Shown piece after piece: positions 61,930-64,000 of a DNA stretch of 64,000 nt. Position 1 is the first letter of the stretch, and each line of letters begins with the position of its first letter. Below the pieces are notes generated by a model. The model was not told the DNA's origin. It did no database searches and saw only the letters and a list, made by a program, of their open reading frames with translations. Origin of the DNA: Citrobacter portucalensis (GTDB taxonomy: Bacteria > Pseudomonadota > Gammaproteobacteria > Enterobacterales > Enterobacteriaceae); NCBI RefSeq assembly GCF_002042885.1, contig NZ_MVFY01000001.1, positions 248,001-312,000 of the forward strand. Direction: 5' to 3'. The translations under genes and the position numbers were made by a program.

Positions 61930-63381
61930 GTGCAAACACTAAATCGTCGCGATTTCCCCGGTGCTCAGTATCCTGAACGCATTATTCAGTTTGGTGAAGG
62001 AAACTTCCTGCGCGCCTTTGTAGACTGGCAGGTAGATCTGCTGAACGAGCATACCGATCTGAACGCTGGTGTGGTCATTGTTCGTCCTATCGAAAGTTCC
62101 TTCCCGCCATCGCTGAGTACGCAGGATGGCCTCTATACCACTATCATTCGTGGTTTGAATGAGAAGGGCGAGGCCGTCAGTGATGCCCGTCTAATTCGTT
62201 CAGTTAACCGTGAAATCAGCGTCTATAGCGAATACGATGAGTTCCTGAAGCTGGCGCATAATCCTGATATGCGTTTTGTGTTCTCTAACACCACGGAAGC
62301 AGGTATCAGTTACCACGCGGGCGATAAGTTTGACGACGCGCCAGCGGTTAGTTATCCGGCTAAACTGACGCGTCTGCTGTTCGAACGCTTCAGCTATTTT
62401 AACGGCGCATTGGATAAAGGCTGGATTATCATCCCTTGCGAACTGATTGATTATAACGGTGATGCGCTGCGTGAACTGGTTCTGCGCTACGCTCAGGAAT
62501 GGGCGCTGCCGGAAGCGTTTATTCAGTGGCTGGATCAGGCCAATGCATTTTGCTCCACGCTGGTGGACCGTATTGTTACCGGCTATCCGCGTGATGAGGT
62601 AGCTAAGCTCGAAGCTGAACTGGGCTATCATGATGCTTTCCTCGATACCGCAGAACATTTCTATCTGTTTGTCATTCAGGGGCCGAAGTCATTAGCCGCA
62701 GAACTACGTCTGGATAAGTATCCGCTGAATGTCCTGATCGTGGATGACATCAAACCGTACAAAGAGCGCAAAGTGGCGATTCTCAACGGTGCTCACACCG
62801 CGCTGGTCCCTGTTGCCTGGCAGGCAGGGTTGGACACCGTGGGTGAGGCGATGAATGACGCTGAGATTTGTGCTTTCGTGGAGAAAGCGATCTATGAAGA
62901 GATCATTCCGGTACTGGATTTGCCACGTTATGAGTTAGCTTCTTTCGCCAGCGCGGTAACCGGTCGATTCTGCAACCCGTATATAAAACATCAGCTGCTG
63001 TCGATTGCCCTGAATGGCATGACCAAATTCCGCACCCGTATATTGCCGCAACTGCTGGCAGGGCAACAGGCCAGCGGTAAGCTGCCGGCGCGTTTGACGT
63101 TTGCGCTTGCCGCGTTAATTGCTTTTTATCGTGGAGAGCGCAACGGTGAGTCTTATCCGGTTCAGGATGATGCGCACTGGATAGAACGTTTTCAACAGCT
63201 GTGGTCCCAGCATCGCGATCGCCAGATAAGTACCGAAGCGTTGGTCAAATCTGTACTGGGTGTCAAAGAACACTGGGAACAAGATCTGACGCAGGTTTCT
63301 GGACTGGTGGAACAGGTCTCTGCCGATCTGGATACCATTCTGGCAAAAGGTATGCGTGAAGCCGTTAAGCCACTTTGCTAA
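61930..63381 (+). CDS. uxaB: UxaB, tagaturonate reductase
   Basis: 483 residues with a GTG start, as in E. coli. Mannitol dehydrogenase family: NAD site [15 protein letters not shown] (about 20) and catalytic Lys in [15 protein letters not shown] (about 276). It reduces D-tagaturonate to D-altronate in galacturonate catabolism. A paralogue of YdfI in this window. Followed by an intrinsic terminator. Confidence 0.97.
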   Translation: MQTLNRRDFPGAQYPERIIQFGEGNFLRAFVDWQVDLLNEHTDLNAGVVIVRPIESSFPPSLSTQDGLYTTIIRGLNEKGEAVSDARLIRSVNREISVYSEYDEFLKLAHNPDMRFVFSNTTEAGISYHAGDKFDDAPAVSYPAKLTRLLFERFSYFNGALDKGWIIIPCELIDYNGDALRELVLRYAQEWALPEAFIQWLDQANAFCSTLVDRIVTGYPRDEVAKLEAELGYHDAFLDTAEHFYLFVIQGPKSLAAELRLDKYPLNVLIVDDIKPYKERKVAILNGAHTALVPVAWQAGLDTVGEAMNDAEICAFVEKAIYEEIIPVLDLPRYELASFASAVTGRFCNPYIKHQLLSIALNGMTKFRTRILPQLLAGQQASGKLPARLTFALAALIAFYRGERNGESYPVQDDAHWIERFQQLWSQHRDRQISTEALVKSVLGVKEHWEQDLTQVSGLVEQVSADLDTILAKGMREAVKPLC

Positions 63382-63394
63382 GACGACTACCGAC

Positions 63395-63419
63395 AACCCG
63401 GCTCAGGCCGGGTTTTTTC
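63395..63419 (+). terminator. Intrinsic terminator of uxaB
   Basis: Stem AACCCGGC / GCCGGGTT, loop TCAG, followed by four more T residues. Confidence 0.92.
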
Positions 63420-63596
63420 TGGATATACATTAGTTACAACATACTGTGTGGTTTATATCATAAACCCGGTCTGTGACTTAGGTGCGGCTTCATTTTAAGC
63501 AGGGCAAAAGTTGTTGGGTTAATGTTGCGATTAACTTGCAACATTGATCGCTATCGCGTCTAATGTGACGGATTTCACATTTTCCCGAAGATAACC

Positions 63597-64000
63597 ATGA
63601 TCGTTCGTCCCCAACAACACTGGCTGCGCCTGATATTCGTCTGGCATGGTTCAGTATTATCTAAAATATTCTCACGGTTGCTGCTGAACTTCCTGCTCTC
63701 CATCGCCGTTATCATCATGTTGCCCTGGTATACGATGTTGGGTATTAAATTTACCCTGGCACCGTTCAGTATTCTGGGCGTGGCGATTGCTATCTTTTTA
63801 GGTTTTCGCAATAACGCCTGCTATTCACGTTATGTCGAAGCCAGACACCTGTGGGGACAGTTGATGATTGCTTCCCGATCGCTACTTCGCGAGGTGAAAA
63901 CCACCTTACCGGATGACGCTGAACTGGGGCAGTTTGTTCGTCTGCAAATCGCATTTGCCCACTGTTTACGCATGACATTACGTCGAAACCCACAGGCAGA
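63597..64000 (+). CDS. yneE: YneE, bestrophin-family channel, 3' end cut by window
   Basis: 134 codons are present from the ATG at 63597 (MIVRPQQHWLRLIFVWHGSV); E. coli YneE has about 304. The N-terminal bestrophin pattern is visible: WHGSVLSKIFSR, LPWYTMLGIKFTLAPFSILG, and LGFRNNACYSRYVEARHLWG (about 73-92), the conserved RNN...RYWEAR-type motif. An inner-membrane anion or cation channel by family. In frame to the window end. Confidence 0.93.
   Translation, partial: MIVRPQQHWLRLIFVWHGSVLSKIFSRLLLNFLLSIAVIIMLPWYTMLGIKFTLAPFSILGVAIAIFLGFRNNACYSRYVEARHLWGQLMIASRSLLREVKTTLPDDAELGQFVRLQIAFAHCLRMTLRRNPQA

Overview
The window is a chromosomal segment of an enterobacterium close to Escherichia and Salmonella, most likely Citrobacter or a near relative (an inference from protein similarity and gene order; no rRNA or marker gene is present). 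The backbone is the E. coli K-12 ydgI-to-yneE interval in inverted orientation: ydgI, ydgH, pntAB, tqsA, mdtUJI, ydgD, ydgU, asr, ynfM, ynfL, mlc, bioD2, clcB, the ynf DMSO-reductase-like operon, ynfD, ynfC, speG, ynfB, ynfA, rspA, ydfJ, ydfI, ydfZ, rspR, ydfG, dcp, dgcZ, mgrR, mgtS, ydeE, eamA, marBAR/marC, sotB, yneJ, sad, glsB, yneG, uxaB and yneE (cut by the window end). No rRNA, tRNA, CRISPR array, insertion sequence or prophage was seen.

Layout. 1-3.7 kb: the end-truncated gene of a His/Gly-rich secreted protein, an amino-acid antiporter and YdgH. 4.2-7.2 kb: the proton-pumping transhydrogenase PntAB. 7.2-12.7 kb: an aldo-keto reductase and a Bcr/CflA-type exporter, then TqsA, the spermidine exporter MdtJI with its leader ORF, and the protease YdgD. 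12.6-19.7 kb: acid-shock genes (ydgU, asr with an RstA box), then a block not found next to asr in K-12: an M32 carboxypeptidase, msrPQ (periplasmic methionine sulfoxide repair), a divergent OmpR-type two-component system and a CPBP membrane protease. 19.8-30.2 kb: YnfM/YnfL, the glucose regulator Mlc, BioD2, ClcB and a FNR-box-preceded, Tat-dependent molybdoenzyme operon with one catalytic subunit. 30.3-41.4 kb: small envelope proteins, spermidine acetyltransferase, and a sugar-acid cluster (rspA, intact ydfJ, ydfI, ydfZ, rspR) that in K-12 is split by the Qin prophage; then YdfG and Dcp.

41.5-51.6 kb: a small lipoprotein, the diguanylate cyclase DgcZ, the PhoP-linked small genes mgrR (sRNA) and mgtS (31 aa), and a complete urea ABC transporter urtABCDE inserted between mgtS and ydeE. 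The urt promoter region has a textbook sigma-54 -24/-12 element and a near-consensus NtrC site, so it looks like a nitrogen-scavenging operon. 51.66-52.24 kb: a 587-bp non-coding element made of two colinear, diverged 293-bp inverted arms with 15-bp terminal repeats and hairpins whose loops are conserved while their stems differ. This is the least explained structure in the window.

52.3-64 kb: the mar regulon locus with its marbox and two MarR operators intact, the exporter SotB, YneJ next to succinate-semialdehyde dehydrogenase Sad, an extra chemoreceptor, glutaminase GlsB, YneG, an unplaced GNAT acetyltransferase, tagaturonate reductase UxaB behind an ExuR-like operator, and the start of the bestrophin-like channel YneE.
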